Positions 9,781 to 19,876 of a stretch of 64,000 nucleotides of DNA are shown here, piece by piece. The notes beneath the pieces were generated by a model. It was not told where the DNA came from. It made no database searches and saw nothing but the letters and a program-made list of their open reading frames with translations. Position 1 is the stretch's first letter. Each line of letters begins with the position of its first letter. The translations under genes were made by a program, and so were the position numbers. The DNA is from Mycolicibacterium sp. P1-18. Its GTDB lineage: Bacteria > Actinomycetota > Actinomycetes > Mycobacteriales > Mycobacteriaceae. The stretch covers positions 248,001 to 312,000 of the forward strand of contig NZ_NPKR01000002.1 in the NCBI RefSeq assembly GCF_008329535.1. Direction: 5' to 3'.

Positions 9781-11198
9781 GAGATCTCCTTGGAGTCGAC
9801 GGAGGCGAGTTCGCCGGACACGTCCAGCGTTCGGGTGACGGCGAGGTACACCACGCCGGAGACCAGCAGGCCGACGATGAAGGCGACGTCGACCTCGCCG
9901 AGTGCCGTCGCGGCGGGTCCCACGAAGAATGGCAGGTCGACGAATGGGATCTCGGCGAGGACGCCGGCGGTGAAGGCGACCAGCCCGCGCCAGGACCAGG
10001 CGCCGTAGATTCCGTTGGGGGTGAACAGGTCTGCGATGGCGTAGTGCCCGCGACGGACGAAGAAGTAGTCGGTCAGGTTGACCGCGGTCCAGGGTGCGAG
10101 CAGGTACAGCATGATCAGCAGCGTGGTGTTGAGCGCCGTGGTCGCGTCGGACAGCAGCAGGCTCATCACCAGCCAGGCCACCGCCAGCACCGTGATGGTG
10201 ACCACCCGCAGGTTGCGCGTCGGCGTGACGGACTTCAGCGAGTCCAGACCGGTGACGACGGTGAGCATTCCGCTGTAGGCGTTGAGTCCCATCGTGGCCA
10301 CCAGGACCAGGGTCGAGACGACCGCGAGCACGCTGCCCAGGTAGGAAAAGACGTCGTTGCCGGTCTGGTTGATGCCCGCCAGCGCGTCGCTCGCGCCGAG
10401 GTAGGTGGCCATCCACGCGCCGAGCGGGATCAGCCAGGCGGGCGACGCGGCGGCGCCGACGAAGACCGACCCGATGATGGCCGAGGGCTTGGTGTTGCGC
10501 GGCAGGTAACGGCTGTAGTCGGACACGTACGGGGCGTAGGTGATGTTGTAGGAGGCCGCCACGCTGAACTGGACCAGGAACGCGACGAACGTGAAACCAC
10601 CCGTGTTGGTGGCAGTTCCGGTCACGCCGCCGAACAGCACGCCACACGTCAGCACGATCCACAGGGGTAGTGAAATCCAGAACAGCACTCGGAAGCTCTT
10701 GTGCAGCAGGTCGTGTCCGAAGATGGCGACCAGTGCCGCGATGACCGTGATGACCACCGCCACCACGACGGGGTTCCAGCCGAAGATCGACTCGAGACCC
10801 GACTTGATGATGACGACGTCGACCACGTTGAAGCCGACGAAGGTGAACAGCGTGCCGATCAGGGGCAGCAGCACCCCGCGGTAGCCGAATTGGGCCCGGG
10901 ACTGGATCATCTGGGGCAGGCCGAGCACCGGTCCCTGGGTGGCGTGGAACGCCATGAACAGCGTGCCGAACGCGATGCCGGCGAGTCCCGCGACGATCGT
11001 CCACACCAGGGACAGGCCGAGGCTGGGGCCGACGAATCCCAGCGCGAGGGTGAACGGCTGGAAGTTGCCGACGAACCAGAACGGGCCCTGGTGCGAGACC
11101 TTGCCGTGGCGTTCGTCGTCGGGGACGTAGTCGATCGACCGGGTCTCGATCATCGATCCCGTTCGGCCGTCGACGGCCTCCGGTGAGGTGGACGACAT
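9777..11198 (-). CDS. NCS1-family nucleobase/cation symporter
   Basis: This 473-residue membrane protein has about 12 hydrophobic segments and the family N-terminal signature [13 protein letters not shown] followed by FWFVGNFQ in the first membrane segment. NCS1 (CodB/Fur/Mhp1) proteins import cytosine, purines, allantoin or hydantoins with sodium or protons. The start ATG 11198 is chosen because upstream codons overlap the divergent regulator and have no similarity. It is translationally coupled to the ureohydrolase, so the imported compound may be that enzyme's substrate or precursor. The PucR-type regulator is divergent. Confidence 0.88.
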   Translation of the reverse strand: MSSTSPEAVDGRTGSMIETRSIDYVPDDERHGKVSHQGPFWFVGNFQPFTLALGFVGPSLGLSLVWTIVAGLAGIAFGTLFMAFHATQGPVLGLPQMIQSRAQFGYRGVLLPLIGTLFTFVGFNVVDVVIIKSGLESIFGWNPVVVAVVITVIAALVAIFGHDLLHKSFRVLFWISLPLWIVLTCGVLFGGVTGTATNTGGFTFVAFLVQFSVAASYNITYAPYVSDYSRYLPRNTKPSAIIGSVFVGAAASPAWLIPLGAWMATYLGASDALAGINQTGNDVFSYLGSVLAVVSTLVLVATMGLNAYSGMLTVVTGLDSLKSVTPTRNLRVVTITVLAVAWLVMSLLLSDATTALNTTLLIMLYLLAPWTAVNLTDYFFVRRGHYAIADLFTPNGIYGAWSWRGLVAFTAGVLAEIPFVDLPFFVGPAATALGEVDVAFIVGLLVSGVVYLAVTRTLDVSGELASVDSKEIS

Positions 11199-11328
11199 GG
11201 GTGGCTCCCGCGTTCGAGGGTGATGGTGGTGCAGGTCACCCTGCGCTCGTGAGCGGCCGACCGCCATGGCCGATCTGTTCAATGTGTCCACTACGATTGG
11301 GCGAATTGCACAGTAGGGGAGGTGGCCG
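11199..11328. promoter_or_regulatory. Divergent control region of NCS1 operon and PucR-type gene
   Basis: A 130-bp spacer. On the plus strand TACGAT (11292-11297) is a possible -10 box for the regulator, with a GGGGAGG ribosome site just before GTG 11329. The sequence CAAT-N12-ATTG (11280-11299) covers that -10 and is a weak operator candidate for the divergent PucR-type protein. Confidence 0.4.
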
Positions 11329-12804
11329 GTGATCACCGTCGCCGACGTCGTGGCCGATCCGGCACTGAACCTGCAGGTGGTAGCGGGTGCGGAGGAGTTG
11401 GGCCGACGGGTCACCTCGGCGCACGTGTCCGAGCTGACGTCGCCGGGGGACTGGTTGCGCGGCGGCGAACTGCTGATGACCGTCGGCCTGCTGTTGCCGA
11501 TGACCGTGCCGCAGTGCCGGGCGTATCTGTCCGAGTGCGCCGAGGCTGGCGTCGCGGGCGTGGCGCTGGGCCTGGGCCACGGACTGCCCTACCGGGAGTG
11601 CCCCGACGCGCTGCGCCAGGCGGCCGGCGAGGTCGGCGTGCCGCTGCTGACGGTGCCCGACGAGACACCGTTCATCGCCGTCACGAAGTGGGTCTTCGAG
11701 TCCATTGCCGCCCAGGAGCGCCACGACCTGCAGACCGCGATGGAGATCAACCGCACGCTGACCGCGGTCGCCACCAACGCCGCGCCGCTGGCCGCGCTGC
11801 TGTCGGCGTGGTCGGCGTCCAGTGCCACGCCGTGCGTGGTCTGCGACAGCCGGGGGCGCCTGATGGCGGCGACGGCAGGGGCAGACCCGTCGTTCGTCGA
11901 GCGGGCGTGCCGGGCCCCGTTCGACCCGCGTGCCTCACCCGGCGGCTGGTCGATGGTTGGCGACGTCGAGGTCCATGCCGTCGGGGCGGGGATACCGCTG
12001 GCGTACGTGGTGCTCGGGGCGGACATGGACGTGACGTCGCGCAACTCGTCGACGGTGCTGGTGTCGCTGATCGCGCTGGACGTCGAGCGACGCAACCTGT
12101 CCGACCAGACCGAGTGGCGACGCCGCGGCCAGGTGTTCACCCAGCTGCTGAGGCCGGGAATCAAACACGAACGCGCCCAACATCTCTCGGCCAGTATCGG
12201 GCTCACCGGCGGCTACTACCAGGTGGCGGTGGTCGCGGCCGAGGACCCGGAGGCGCTCGCGTTCCGCGTCCACCTCGGCCTCGACGGCGCGCTGGTCCGG
12301 GTGCACGGCGCCACGGTGGAGGTCGCACACACCGACCTGGCGGCACTCACCGAGGCCGTCGCGGCGCATGCGCAGGGCCGGCCCGCGGGCATCGGCGCCG
12401 CCACCGCCCCCGAGACGTTGGCGGTCTCGGCCATGCAGGCGCGCTCGCTGCTGCCCATCAGCGAGCAACTCGGCCGGATCGTCACCGCCAGTGAGGGGGA
12501 GACGGTGTCGCTGTTGCTGTCGTTGGGTCCGCCGGAGGTGGTGCGCGGGTTCGCCGACGCCGTGCTGGCACCGCTGGACCACCTCGACCCCCGCGACCGG
12601 CTGGAGTTGCTGCGCACGCTGGACCAGTGGCTGCGCGTGAACGGCGCCTGGGATCCGGCCGCGCAGCGACTGTCGCTGCACCGCAACACCGTTCGCAATC
12701 GCATCGACCGAATCGCGGCGCTGACGGGCAGGCGTCTCGACGACGGCGACGACCGCATGGAGCTGTGGCTGGCGCTCAAGGCGAGGGCCGCCCTGCCGCG
12801 CTGA
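11329..12804 (+). CDS. PucR-family transcriptional regulator
   Basis: This 491-residue protein has the PucR N-terminal domain at about residues 2-120 (ITVADVVADPALN, then LRGGELLMT), a central ligand-sensing GGDEF-like region, and a C-terminal HTH_30 helix-turn-helix near 440-480 (LSLHRNTVRNRIDRI). PucR proteins control purine, ureide, GABA or amino-acid catabolism genes. It is transcribed away from the NCS1-ureohydrolase operon and most likely controls it. The GTG start has a good GGGGAGG ribosome site. The effector is unknown; a guanidino compound or purine breakdown product is an inference from the neighbours. Confidence 0.88.
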   Translation: MITVADVVADPALNLQVVAGAEELGRRVTSAHVSELTSPGDWLRGGELLMTVGLLLPMTVPQCRAYLSECAEAGVAGVALGLGHGLPYRECPDALRQAAGEVGVPLLTVPDETPFIAVTKWVFESIAAQERHDLQTAMEINRTLTAVATNAAPLAALLSAWSASSATPCVVCDSRGRLMAATAGADPSFVERACRAPFDPRASPGGWSMVGDVEVHAVGAGIPLAYVVLGADMDVTSRNSSTVLVSLIALDVERRNLSDQTEWRRRGQVFTQLLRPGIKHERAQHLSASIGLTGGYYQVAVVAAEDPEALAFRVHLGLDGALVRVHGATVEVAHTDLAALTEAVAAHAQGRPAGIGAATAPETLAVSAMQARSLLPISEQLGRIVTASEGETVSLLLSLGPPEVVRGFADAVLAPLDHLDPRDRLELLRTLDQWLRVNGAWDPAAQRLSLHRNTVRNRIDRIAALTGRRLDDGDDRMELWLALKARAALPR

Positions 12805-12835
12805 GGACCCATCCGGTCACGACGGCCCGGGGAAG

Positions 12836-14057
<1,222 letters not shown>

Positions 14058-14061
<4 letters not shown>

Positions 14062-14522
14062 GCAAGACCCTGCTCATCCTGCACCACACCCCGTCGCCGC
14101 ACACCCACGAGATGTTCGAGGCGGTGCTCTCCGGGGCCACCACGCCCGAGATCGAGGGCGTCGACGTGGTCCGGCGCCCCGCCCTCGCGGTGTCGCCGAC
14201 CGACGTGCTCGCCGCGGACGGGTACCTGTTGGGCACACCCGCCAACCTGGGGTACATGAGCGGCGCGCTCAAGCACGCCTTCGACGTCTGCTACTACCCC
14301 TGCCTCGACGCCACCCGGGGGCGTCCGTTCGGCCTGTACCTCCACGGCAACGAGGGCGTCGAGGGGGCCGAGCGAGGCGTCACCTCCATCACGACCGGGC
14401 TGGGTTGGGTGAAAGCCGTTGACTACGTGGCGGTGTCGGGGCGGCCGACGAAGGCCGACCTGGAGGCGTGCTGGAACCTCGGCGCCACCGTTGCCGCCCA
14501 GCTGATGGAGGTAGACCCGTGA
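14058..14522 (+). CDS. Flavodoxin / NADPH-dependent FMN reductase-like protein
   Basis: This 154-residue protein has a flavodoxin-like fold: KTLLILHHTPSPHTHEM places a phosphate-binding loop after strand 1, and GTPANLGYMSGALKHAFD is the second flavin-contacting loop. Proteins of this type carry FMN and move electrons or reduce quinones. It is coupled by 4-bp overlaps to the upstream membrane protein and the downstream SDR (GTGA each), forming a dapB-led operon. It corresponds in position to Rv2771c. Substrate and partner are not known; the link to diaminopimelate synthesis may be only transcriptional. Confidence 0.8.
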
Positions 14523-15292
14523 CCGAGCGACCTGGCCGACTCCGGCACAAGTCGGCGGTGATCACCGGCGCCGCGATTGGCATCGGCCGGGCGACCGCCG
14601 AGCGCTTCGCCGACGAGGGCGCGCGACTGGTGCTGACCGACGTTCAAGCCGAACCGCTGCTGGAGCTGGCCGAGACGCTGCGGGGCGCCGGAGCCGAGGT
14701 GGAGACGGTCGTCGGCGACGTGTCGGTCGAGGCGGACGTGCGGCGGATGATCGCCGCCGCCACGGACCGCTTCGGTCGGCTCGACGTCGCGGTGGCCAAC
14801 GCCGGGATCATCGTGCTCGGCGACGCGCAGGAGGTCACGACCGCCGCCTGGGACGAGATCATGTCGGTCGACGGCCGCGGCATGTTCCTGACCTGCAAGT
14901 ACGCCATCGAGGCCATGGTGGCGACCGGCGGTGGCGCCATCGTGTGCCTGTCGTCGATCTCGGGACTGGCCGGCCAGAAGCGCCAGGCGGCCTACGGCCC
15001 CGCCAAGTTCGTGGCGACGGGCCTGACCAAGCACCTGGCGGTCGAGTGGGCCGACCGGGGGATCAGGGTCAACGCCGTCGCCCCCGGCACCATCACGACC
15101 GAACGCGTGACGTCGCTGCGGGAGGAACCGGGAGGCGCGGAGTACCTGGCCGACGTCGAGCGCATGCACCCGATGGGCCGCCTCGGCGAACCGGCCGAGG
15201 TGGCCAACGCAATCGCCTTCCTCGCCTCGGACGAGGCCTCCTTCGTCACCGGTGCGGTGCTGCCCGTCGACGGCGGCTTCCTGGCGCAGTAG
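14519..15292 (+). CDS. Short-chain dehydrogenase/reductase
   Basis: This 257-residue classical SDR has the cofactor loop TGAAIGIG near residue 16, NAG near 92, the catalytic Ser in CLSSISG, and YGPAK (Tyr-x3-Lys), so all key residues are present. An Asp (LVLTDVQ) after strand 2 favours NAD over NADP. The GTG start overlaps the preceding stop by 4 bp, so it belongs to the dapB operon. Substrate is not readable from sequence; the FabG-like layout would suit a 3-oxoacyl or secondary-alcohol substrate. The nearest M. tuberculosis counterpart by position would be around Rv2766c. Confidence 0.87.
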   Translation: MTERPGRLRHKSAVITGAAIGIGRATAERFADEGARLVLTDVQAEPLLELAETLRGAGAEVETVVGDVSVEADVRRMIAAATDRFGRLDVAVANAGIIVLGDAQEVTTAAWDEIMSVDGRGMFLTCKYAIEAMVATGGGAIVCLSSISGLAGQKRQAAYGPAKFVATGLTKHLAVEWADRGIRVNAVAPGTITTERVTSLREEPGGAEYLADVERMHPMGRLGEPAEVANAIAFLASDEASFVTGAVLPVDGGFLAQ

Positions 15293-15377
15293 CGGGTCGG
15301 ACCGCATTTTCCCGGTCGGGGCGCTGGGCGGCATCTACGCTGACGACCACGCCCGTCCGTGACGTAGGGAGCCGCAC

Positions 15378-15830
15378 GTGCCTGGATTCGCCGAGTTCGC
15401 CCTCGCGGGAGCGCCGATCGCCGGTGGCGCACTCCTCGGCATCGTGGCCGGCAATCTGCGTGGACCCGACGTGCGGGGACAGATCAACCAGGACATGGAC
15501 CTCCTGGAGCGGCTGCCGCCGGAACAGACCGAGCGGCGCGCCGAACTGCAGCGCATCATCGACATCCGGGTCGACGACCTGATCGCCGCCGTCGACAAGA
15601 ACCGGTCGCTGCTGGAACTCGCCCAGTCCTACCGCGGGAACTGGCGCGACATCGTGGTGTTCGTCTGCGCGGTCCTGTTCACCATCGTGTGGTGGAACGT
15701 GAGCCACAGCCGCAGCAACTGGCTGGTCATGTTCGTCGTGATGATCGTGGTGTCGGTCGCCGCCGCGGTGTACGCCGGGCGCGGAATCGTCGAGGCCGTG
15801 GCGTCATTCCTCCGCCACGGCGATCAGTAG
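15378..15830 (+). CDS. Conserved membrane protein
   Basis: I do not recognise a named family. This 150-residue protein has one hydrophobic segment at its N-terminus (about 9-27), a helical charged middle (PPEQTERRAELQRIIDIRVDDLIAAVDKNRSLLEL) and two closely spaced hydrophobic segments at about 92-112 and 116-137. The GTG start follows TACGCT (15336-15341), a possible -10 box. Its end overlaps the convergent CoA-ester lyase gene by 7 bp. Comparable small membrane proteins occur beside these genes in other mycobacteria; function is unknown. Confidence 0.7.
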   Translation: MPGFAEFALAGAPIAGGALLGIVAGNLRGPDVRGQINQDMDLLERLPPEQTERRAELQRIIDIRVDDLIAAVDKNRSLLELAQSYRGNWRDIVVFVCAVLFTIVWWNVSHSRSNWLVMFVVMIVVSVAAAVYAGRGIVEAVASFLRHGDQ

Positions 15831-16738
15831 TGGTAGGTGTCCGACGGCGCCGGGACGTGTTCGGGATCGTCGCCGTACTCCGATGAGTGGATGCCGTAGG
15901 CCTTCGCCAGGTCGAGGATCTTGGTGGCCCGCGCGATGCGCGGCAGATCCGAGCCGTTGCGGATCTCGCCGCCGTCGCGCTGGAACTCGGCGAAGAACTC
16001 AGTCGCCCAACTGATTTCGTCGGGGGACGGGGAGAGGCCCTCGTTCACCGCCGGGCACTGGTCCGGGGTCAGGCAGATCTTGCCGGTCATCCCGAACTCG
16101 ACGGAGACGGCGCTGGCCTCGATGAGCTTCAGCGCGCTCGACCCGATGGTCGGTCCGTCGATGGCGCTGGGCAGGTGGGCCGCCTTCGCCGCGATGGTGA
16201 ACCGGGACCGGGCGTAGGCCAGGGTGGCCGGGTTGTCGCCGAAGCCGGTGTCGCGGCGAAAGTCGCCGATGCCGAACGCGAGCCGGAAGGTGCCCTTCGT
16301 CGCCGCGATCTCGGTGATCCGCTCCAACCCCCTGGCGGTTTCGACGAGGGCGACGATCGGGACGTCCGGCAGGCGCTTGGCGGTCTCGATGACGTGGTCG
16401 ACCGATTCCACCATCGCCAGCATCACCCCGCCGACGGACGTGGCCGCCAGCATCTCCAGGTCGTCGGCCCACCACCGCGTGCCGAAACCGTTGACGCGCA
16501 CCCAGTCGTCGTTGCCCGACGTCAGCCAGGTGCGGACGTTCTCGCGGGCGGCGTCCTTGTCCTTGGGCGCGACGGCGTCCTCGATGTCGAGCACGACGAT
16601 GTCGGCGCGCGAGTGCGCGGCGGCGGCGAACCGGTCCGGCTGCGCACCGTTGACCAGCAGCCAGCTCCTGGCGAGGACCGGGTCTATGCGAAACCCGGGG
16701 TCGGACGGATCGGACTCGGTGGCGGCTTGGTCGTACAC
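15824..16738 (-). CDS. CitE-like CoA-ester lyase
   Basis: This ~304-residue protein belongs to the HpcH/HpaI aldolase-citrate lyase beta family, which cleaves or forms C-C bonds in CoA thioesters with Mg2+. The N-terminal RSWLLVNG, the VVLDIEDAV strand with acidic metal contacts, MLAMVESVDHV and ALVETARGLERI are family hallmarks. The start is uncertain: GTG 16738 is the first standard start codon, but similarity-like sequence (VGDYE) continues a few codons upstream up to the hydrolase stop at 16792, where only CTG or GTA codons are available. It follows the dienelactone-hydrolase-like gene on the same strand. Confidence 0.85.
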   Translation of the reverse strand: MYDQAATESDPSDPGFRIDPVLARSWLLVNGAQPDRFAAAAHSRADIVVLDIEDAVAPKDKDAARENVRTWLTSGNDDWVRVNGFGTRWWADDLEMLAATSVGGVMLAMVESVDHVIETAKRLPDVPIVALVETARGLERITEIAATKGTFRLAFGIGDFRRDTGFGDNPATLAYARSRFTIAAKAAHLPSAIDGPTIGSSALKLIEASAVSVEFGMTGKICLTPDQCPAVNEGLSPSPDEISWATEFFAEFQRDGGEIRNGSDLPRIARATKILDLAKAYGIHSSEYGDDPEHVPAPSDTYHY

Positions 16739-16791
16739 GCGCTCATAGTCGCCTACGGCAGGGGCCGAGGCAAACGAGTTGCCCGCGGGCG

Positions 16792-17532
16792 TCAGCCCAG
16801 CTTGGCGCCGAAGAAGCGCTCCATCGCATCCCAGTGCCGCTGGGCGGCCGCGGGATCGTAGACAGCCTCGTGGTCGGAGACCGCGAATCCGTGTGCGGCG
16901 GGGTAGGTCTCGATGGTGTGCTCGACGCCCGCGGCGGTCAGCGCCTTCTCGAGGGTCTCGGCCTGCTCGGTGGTGAACGAGCCGTCGTTCTCGGCGCCGG
17001 CCACGTACACCGCGGCGCTGATCTGGTCGGCCAGCAGGTGCGGGCTGCCCGGATCGTCGGTCGCCAGGCCGCCGCCGTGGAACGACATCGCCGCCGCGAC
17101 CCGCTCGGGCACCCGGCCCGCGACCACCAGGGAGGTGCGTCCGCCCATGCAGTAACCGGTGGTGCCGAACGACGTCCCGGAGACCTCGGGGCGTGACTCC
17201 AGGTAGTCGAAGAACGCGACGGCGTCCTGCGCCATCAGGTCGGGGGTGACGCTGCCCATCATCGACATCACCCGGTTGCGCTCGTCGGGATCGCTGAAGG
17301 CGGTGTTCAGGTCGAAGGGTGCGTACTCGCCGTGGCGGTAGTAGACGTCGGGCACCAGCACGGCGTAGCCGTAGTCGGCCAGCTTCTGGGCCATCTCGTC
17401 GAACACGGGGCGACGGCTGCCGGCGTCGGGGTACATCACGACCCCCGGCCACGGGCCGTCGCCCTCGGGCGTCGCGAGGGTGACCGAACACGTTCCGTCA
17501 TGAGTGGTGATGGTGTCTGTGATCGTGGGCAT
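16792..17532 (-). CDS. Dienelactone hydrolase family protein
   Basis: This 246-residue alpha/beta hydrolase shows the DLH nucleophile elbow GYCMGG with Cys128, a partner His in PAAHGF near residue 220 and a VPDVYYRHG segment. DLH enzymes open lactones; many mycobacterial members have unknown substrates. A strong GGAGG ribosome site precedes ATG 17532. In M. tuberculosis the homologous gene (Rv2765) lies directly beside thyA; here a DUF559 gene with flanking repeats separates them. It shares the strand with the CoA-ester lyase and is likely cotranscribed with it. Confidence 0.88.
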   Translation of the reverse strand: MPTITDTITTHDGTCSVTLATPEGDGPWPGVVMYPDAGSRRPVFDEMAQKLADYGYAVLVPDVYYRHGEYAPFDLNTAFSDPDERNRVMSMMGSVTPDLMAQDAVAFFDYLESRPEVSGTSFGTTGYCMGGRTSLVVAGRVPERVAAAMSFHGGGLATDDPGSPHLLADQISAAVYVAGAENDGSFTTEQAETLEKALTAAGVEHTIETYPAAHGFAVSDHEAVYDPAAAQRHWDAMERFFGAKLG

Positions 17533-17569
17533 GGCCTCCGTTGTACTCCGTACCCCTGACCGCCGTGCG

Positions 17570-17629
17570 TTGAGACTGCAGTGGCGGCGGGGAAGTGCGA
17601 GTGACCACCGCCGTCAGCGCCGTCTCAAC
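17570..17629 (+). repeat. 60-bp repeat copy A with TTGAGAC/GTCTCAA ends
   Basis: One of two same-orientation repeats around the DUF559 gene; aligned by eye without gaps, 46 of 60 positions agree with copy B (18509-18568). Copy A ends in a perfect 7-bp inverted repeat (TTGAGAC at 17570, GTCTCAA at 17622). The last codons and stop of the DUF559 gene lie inside it. Confidence 0.75.
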
Positions 17630-18480
17630 TCCCACGCCTGGCGCACGCGATGCACGATCTCGGCCCGGCGATGCTCGGCGACCACTCGCACGACGATCCA
17701 ACCGACGGAGTTGAGGTATTCCAGCCGGATGATGTCCCTGGAGTAGACGGGCCGGTCGGTGTGGTGTCTGCCGTCGTATTCGACGGCGACCATGACGTCT
17801 TCCCACCCCATGTCGAGGTAGTAGCGCGGGAAGCCATCAGGTCCGCGAACCGGAATCTGAGTCTGCGGCCGGGGAAAGCCTGCGTCCATCAGCATCAGCC
17901 GTATCCGCGTCTCCTGCGGCGACTCGGCGCCCGCGTCGACGAGCTCGAGCACCCGATCCAATTGCCTGAGGCCCTTGACGTGCGGATGGCGCAGCGCCAG
18001 CTCCTGCACGTCGCCGACCTTGAAGTGGGTGGCCCTGGCCAATGAGTCCAGCCTGGCCACCGCCTGCCATACCGGCCCTCGACACCCCAGGTCGAATGCC
18101 GTGCGGTCTGCGGTCGTGATCGCCATGGCGCCGTGTCGTGCGACCTCTGGGTCGAGGAGGGTGTCGTTGCGGGTCACGACACCCGTCGGCGGCCGATGGT
18201 TGCCCCAGTTCAGCTCGATCGGGATGTCGTCGTCGACCCACTTGGCGCCAAGCATCGCCGACGCCGCCAGGCCCTTGACGACGCCCTCGCGCCCGGACCA
18301 CAGCCAGGCCGCGACGGTTCTGTCCTCGAGCGTGAGGACCGTCCGCTTCGCTGCGTACACGTCGGGCAGCACCCGGCGGTAGGAGGTCCGGAGTTCGTGG
18401 CGGGTGAGCACCCCACCCCCCAGCGCCTCGCTCCCGACGAACACTCGCTCCACGTGCCGCAGAATTTCACGTTTCGTCAC
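17614..18480 (-). CDS. DUF559 / Vsr-like nuclease-domain protein with AbiEi-type N-terminus
   Basis: This 288-residue protein has an N-terminal helical/winged-helix part (LTRHELRTSYRRVLPDVYAAK) like the AbiEi-type domains found in front of DUF559, and a C-terminal PD-(D/E)XK-like nuclease region: DMGWEDVMVAVEYDGRHH, then RLEYLNSVGWIVVRV. The Asp/Glu-x-Asp and basic residues suggest an endonuclease fold but activity is unproven. GTG 18480 is chosen; upstream codons to 18567 only translate a repeat. Two ~60-bp repeats bracket the gene, and it interrupts the hydrolase-thyA neighbourhood seen in M. tuberculosis, pointing to insertion as a unit. Confidence 0.8.
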   Translation of the reverse strand: MTKREILRHVERVFVGSEALGGGVLTRHELRTSYRRVLPDVYAAKRTVLTLEDRTVAAWLWSGREGVVKGLAASAMLGAKWVDDDIPIELNWGNHRPPTGVVTRNDTLLDPEVARHGAMAITTADRTAFDLGCRGPVWQAVARLDSLARATHFKVGDVQELALRHPHVKGLRQLDRVLELVDAGAESPQETRIRLMLMDAGFPRPQTQIPVRGPDGFPRYYLDMGWEDVMVAVEYDGRHHTDRPVYSRDIIRLEYLNSVGWIVVRVVAEHRRAEIVHRVRQAWELRRR

Positions 18481-18508
18481 GTCGCCGCTTGATTCATCCA
18501 CAGGCTCG

Positions 18509-18568
18509 TCGAGGCGGCGTTGGCGGCGGGAAAGTGCGAGGGACTCGCGCCCGGAGTGCCGTCTCAAC
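18509..18568 (+). repeat. 60-bp repeat copy B
   Basis: Partner of copy A (17570-17629) in the same orientation. The core TGGCGGCGGG and AAGTGCGAG and the right end CCGTCTCAAC are shared; the left end TCGAGGC is degenerate relative to TTGAGAC. It lies between the start of the DUF559 gene and the thyA promoter. Confidence 0.75.
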
Positions 18569-18584
18569 CGTCGGGGGCTGGCCG

Positions 18585-18590
18585 TAAACT
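18585..18590 (+). promoter_or_regulatory. -10 box (TAAACT) of thyA
   Basis: TANNNT hexamer with 6 nt before the GTG start of thyA; predicts a leaderless thyA-folA message. Confidence 0.6.
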
Positions 18591-18596
18591 AGCCCC

Positions 18597-19397
18597 GTGC
18601 CGATCGCCACCCCGTACGAAGATCTGTTGCGACTGGTGCTCGAGACCGGAACCCCCAAGTCCGACCGCACCGGCACGGGTACCCGCAGCCTGTTCGGACA
18701 TCAGCTCCGCTACGACCTCGCGGCGGGATTCCCGTTGATCACCACCAAGAAGGTGCACCTCAAGTCGGTCGTCTACGAACTGCTGTGGTTCCTGCGCGGG
18801 GAGTCCAACGTCGGCTGGCTGCAGGAGCACGGCGTCACCATCTGGGACGAATGGGCAAGTTCGACAGGCGAACTGGGCCCCGTCTACGGCGTGCAGTGGC
18901 GATCCTGGCCGACGCCCTCGGGTGAGCACGTCGACCAGATCAGCGCCGCCCTCGAGCTGCTCAAGCGCGACCCGGATTCGCGGCGCAACATCGTCTCGGC
19001 GTGGAACGTCGGCGAGATCCCCCAGATGGCGCTGCCGCCATGTCACGCCTTCTTCCAGTTCTACGTGGCCGACGGCAAGCTGTCCTGCCAGCTGTATCAG
19101 CGCAGCGCGGACCTCTTCCTCGGCGTGCCGTTCAACATCGCCAGCTACGCGCTGCTGACCCACATGATGGCCGCCCAGGCCGGCCTGGAGGTCGGCGAGT
19201 TCGTCTGGACCGGCGGTGACTGCCACGTCTACGACAACCACGTCGACCAGGTGCGGCTGCAGCTCAGCCGAGATCCGCGGCCCTATCCGGAACTCGTTCT
19301 GGCGCCGCGAGATTCGATCTTCGACTACGCCTACGACGACATCGCGGTGGTCAACTACGATCCGCATCCGGGGATCAAGGCCCCCGTGGCGGTATGA
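18597..19397 (+). CDS. thyA: Thymidylate synthase
   Basis: ThyA methylates dUMP to dTMP using methylene-tetrahydrofolate, producing dihydrofolate. The 266-residue protein has RTGTGTRS near the start (phosphate Arg24), WDEW, the nucleophile in [10 protein letters not shown] (Cys149), the [13 protein letters not shown] motif and HVYDNH, so it should be active. The stop overlaps the folA start by 4 bp (ATGA), matching the usual thyA-folA coupling that regenerates tetrahydrofolate. Transcription probably starts at the GTG. A flavin-dependent ThyX gene is not seen at its usual place beside dapA, which makes this gene more important. Confidence 0.98.
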   Translation: MPIATPYEDLLRLVLETGTPKSDRTGTGTRSLFGHQLRYDLAAGFPLITTKKVHLKSVVYELLWFLRGESNVGWLQEHGVTIWDEWASSTGELGPVYGVQWRSWPTPSGEHVDQISAALELLKRDPDSRRNIVSAWNVGEIPQMALPPCHAFFQFYVADGKLSCQLYQRSADLFLGVPFNIASYALLTHMMAAQAGLEVGEFVWTGGDCHVYDNHVDQVRLQLSRDPRPYPELVLAPRDSIFDYAYDDIAVVNYDPHPGIKAPVAV

Positions 19398-19876
19398 GGA
19401 CTGGTCTCATCTGGGCGCAGTCGTCGTCGGGTGTCATCGGGCGGGCCAACGGCATCCCGTGGCGGTTGCCCGAGGACCAGGCGCGTTTCAAGGAACTGAC
19501 CATCGGCCACACCGTCGTCATGGGCCGGCTGACGTGGGAGTCTTTGCCCGCGAAGGTGCGACCGCTGCCGGGTCGGCGCAACGTGGTCGTCAGCAGACAC
19601 GCCGGGTACCAGGCCGACGGAGCCACGGTGGTGGGCACCCTCGACGACGCACTCACCGACGCTGACGCGTGGATCATCGGCGGGGCGCAGATCTACGCGC
19701 AGGCGCTCCCGCTGGCCACCCGCTGCGAGGTGACCGAGGTCGACGTCGCACTCACCCGCGAGGACGACGACGCCGTCGCACCCGCGCTCGACGAGGCGTG
19801 GGTCGGTATTGAGGGGGACTGGCTCACCAGCGCGTCGGGGTTGCGCTACCGATTCTCGAGCTACGTCCGGGCATGA
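19394..19876 (+). CDS. folA: Dihydrofolate reductase
   Basis: DHFR reduces dihydrofolate to tetrahydrofolate with NADPH. The 160-residue protein has the N-terminal strand and loop [25 protein letters not shown] with the substrate Asp/Glu region, [12 protein letters not shown], the RRNVVVSR loop and the NADPH loop [12 protein letters not shown]. It overlaps thyA by 4 bp and the following AlkX-like gene by 4 bp (ATGA), so the three genes are one translationally coupled unit. Also called dfrA in mycobacteria, where it is the target of antifolates. Confidence 0.97.
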   Translation: MRTGLIWAQSSSGVIGRANGIPWRLPEDQARFKELTIGHTVVMGRLTWESLPAKVRPLPGRRNVVVSRHAGYQADGATVVGTLDDALTDADAWIIGGAQIYAQALPLATRCEVTEVDVALTREDDDAVAPALDEAWVGIEGDWLTSASGLRYRFSSYVRA

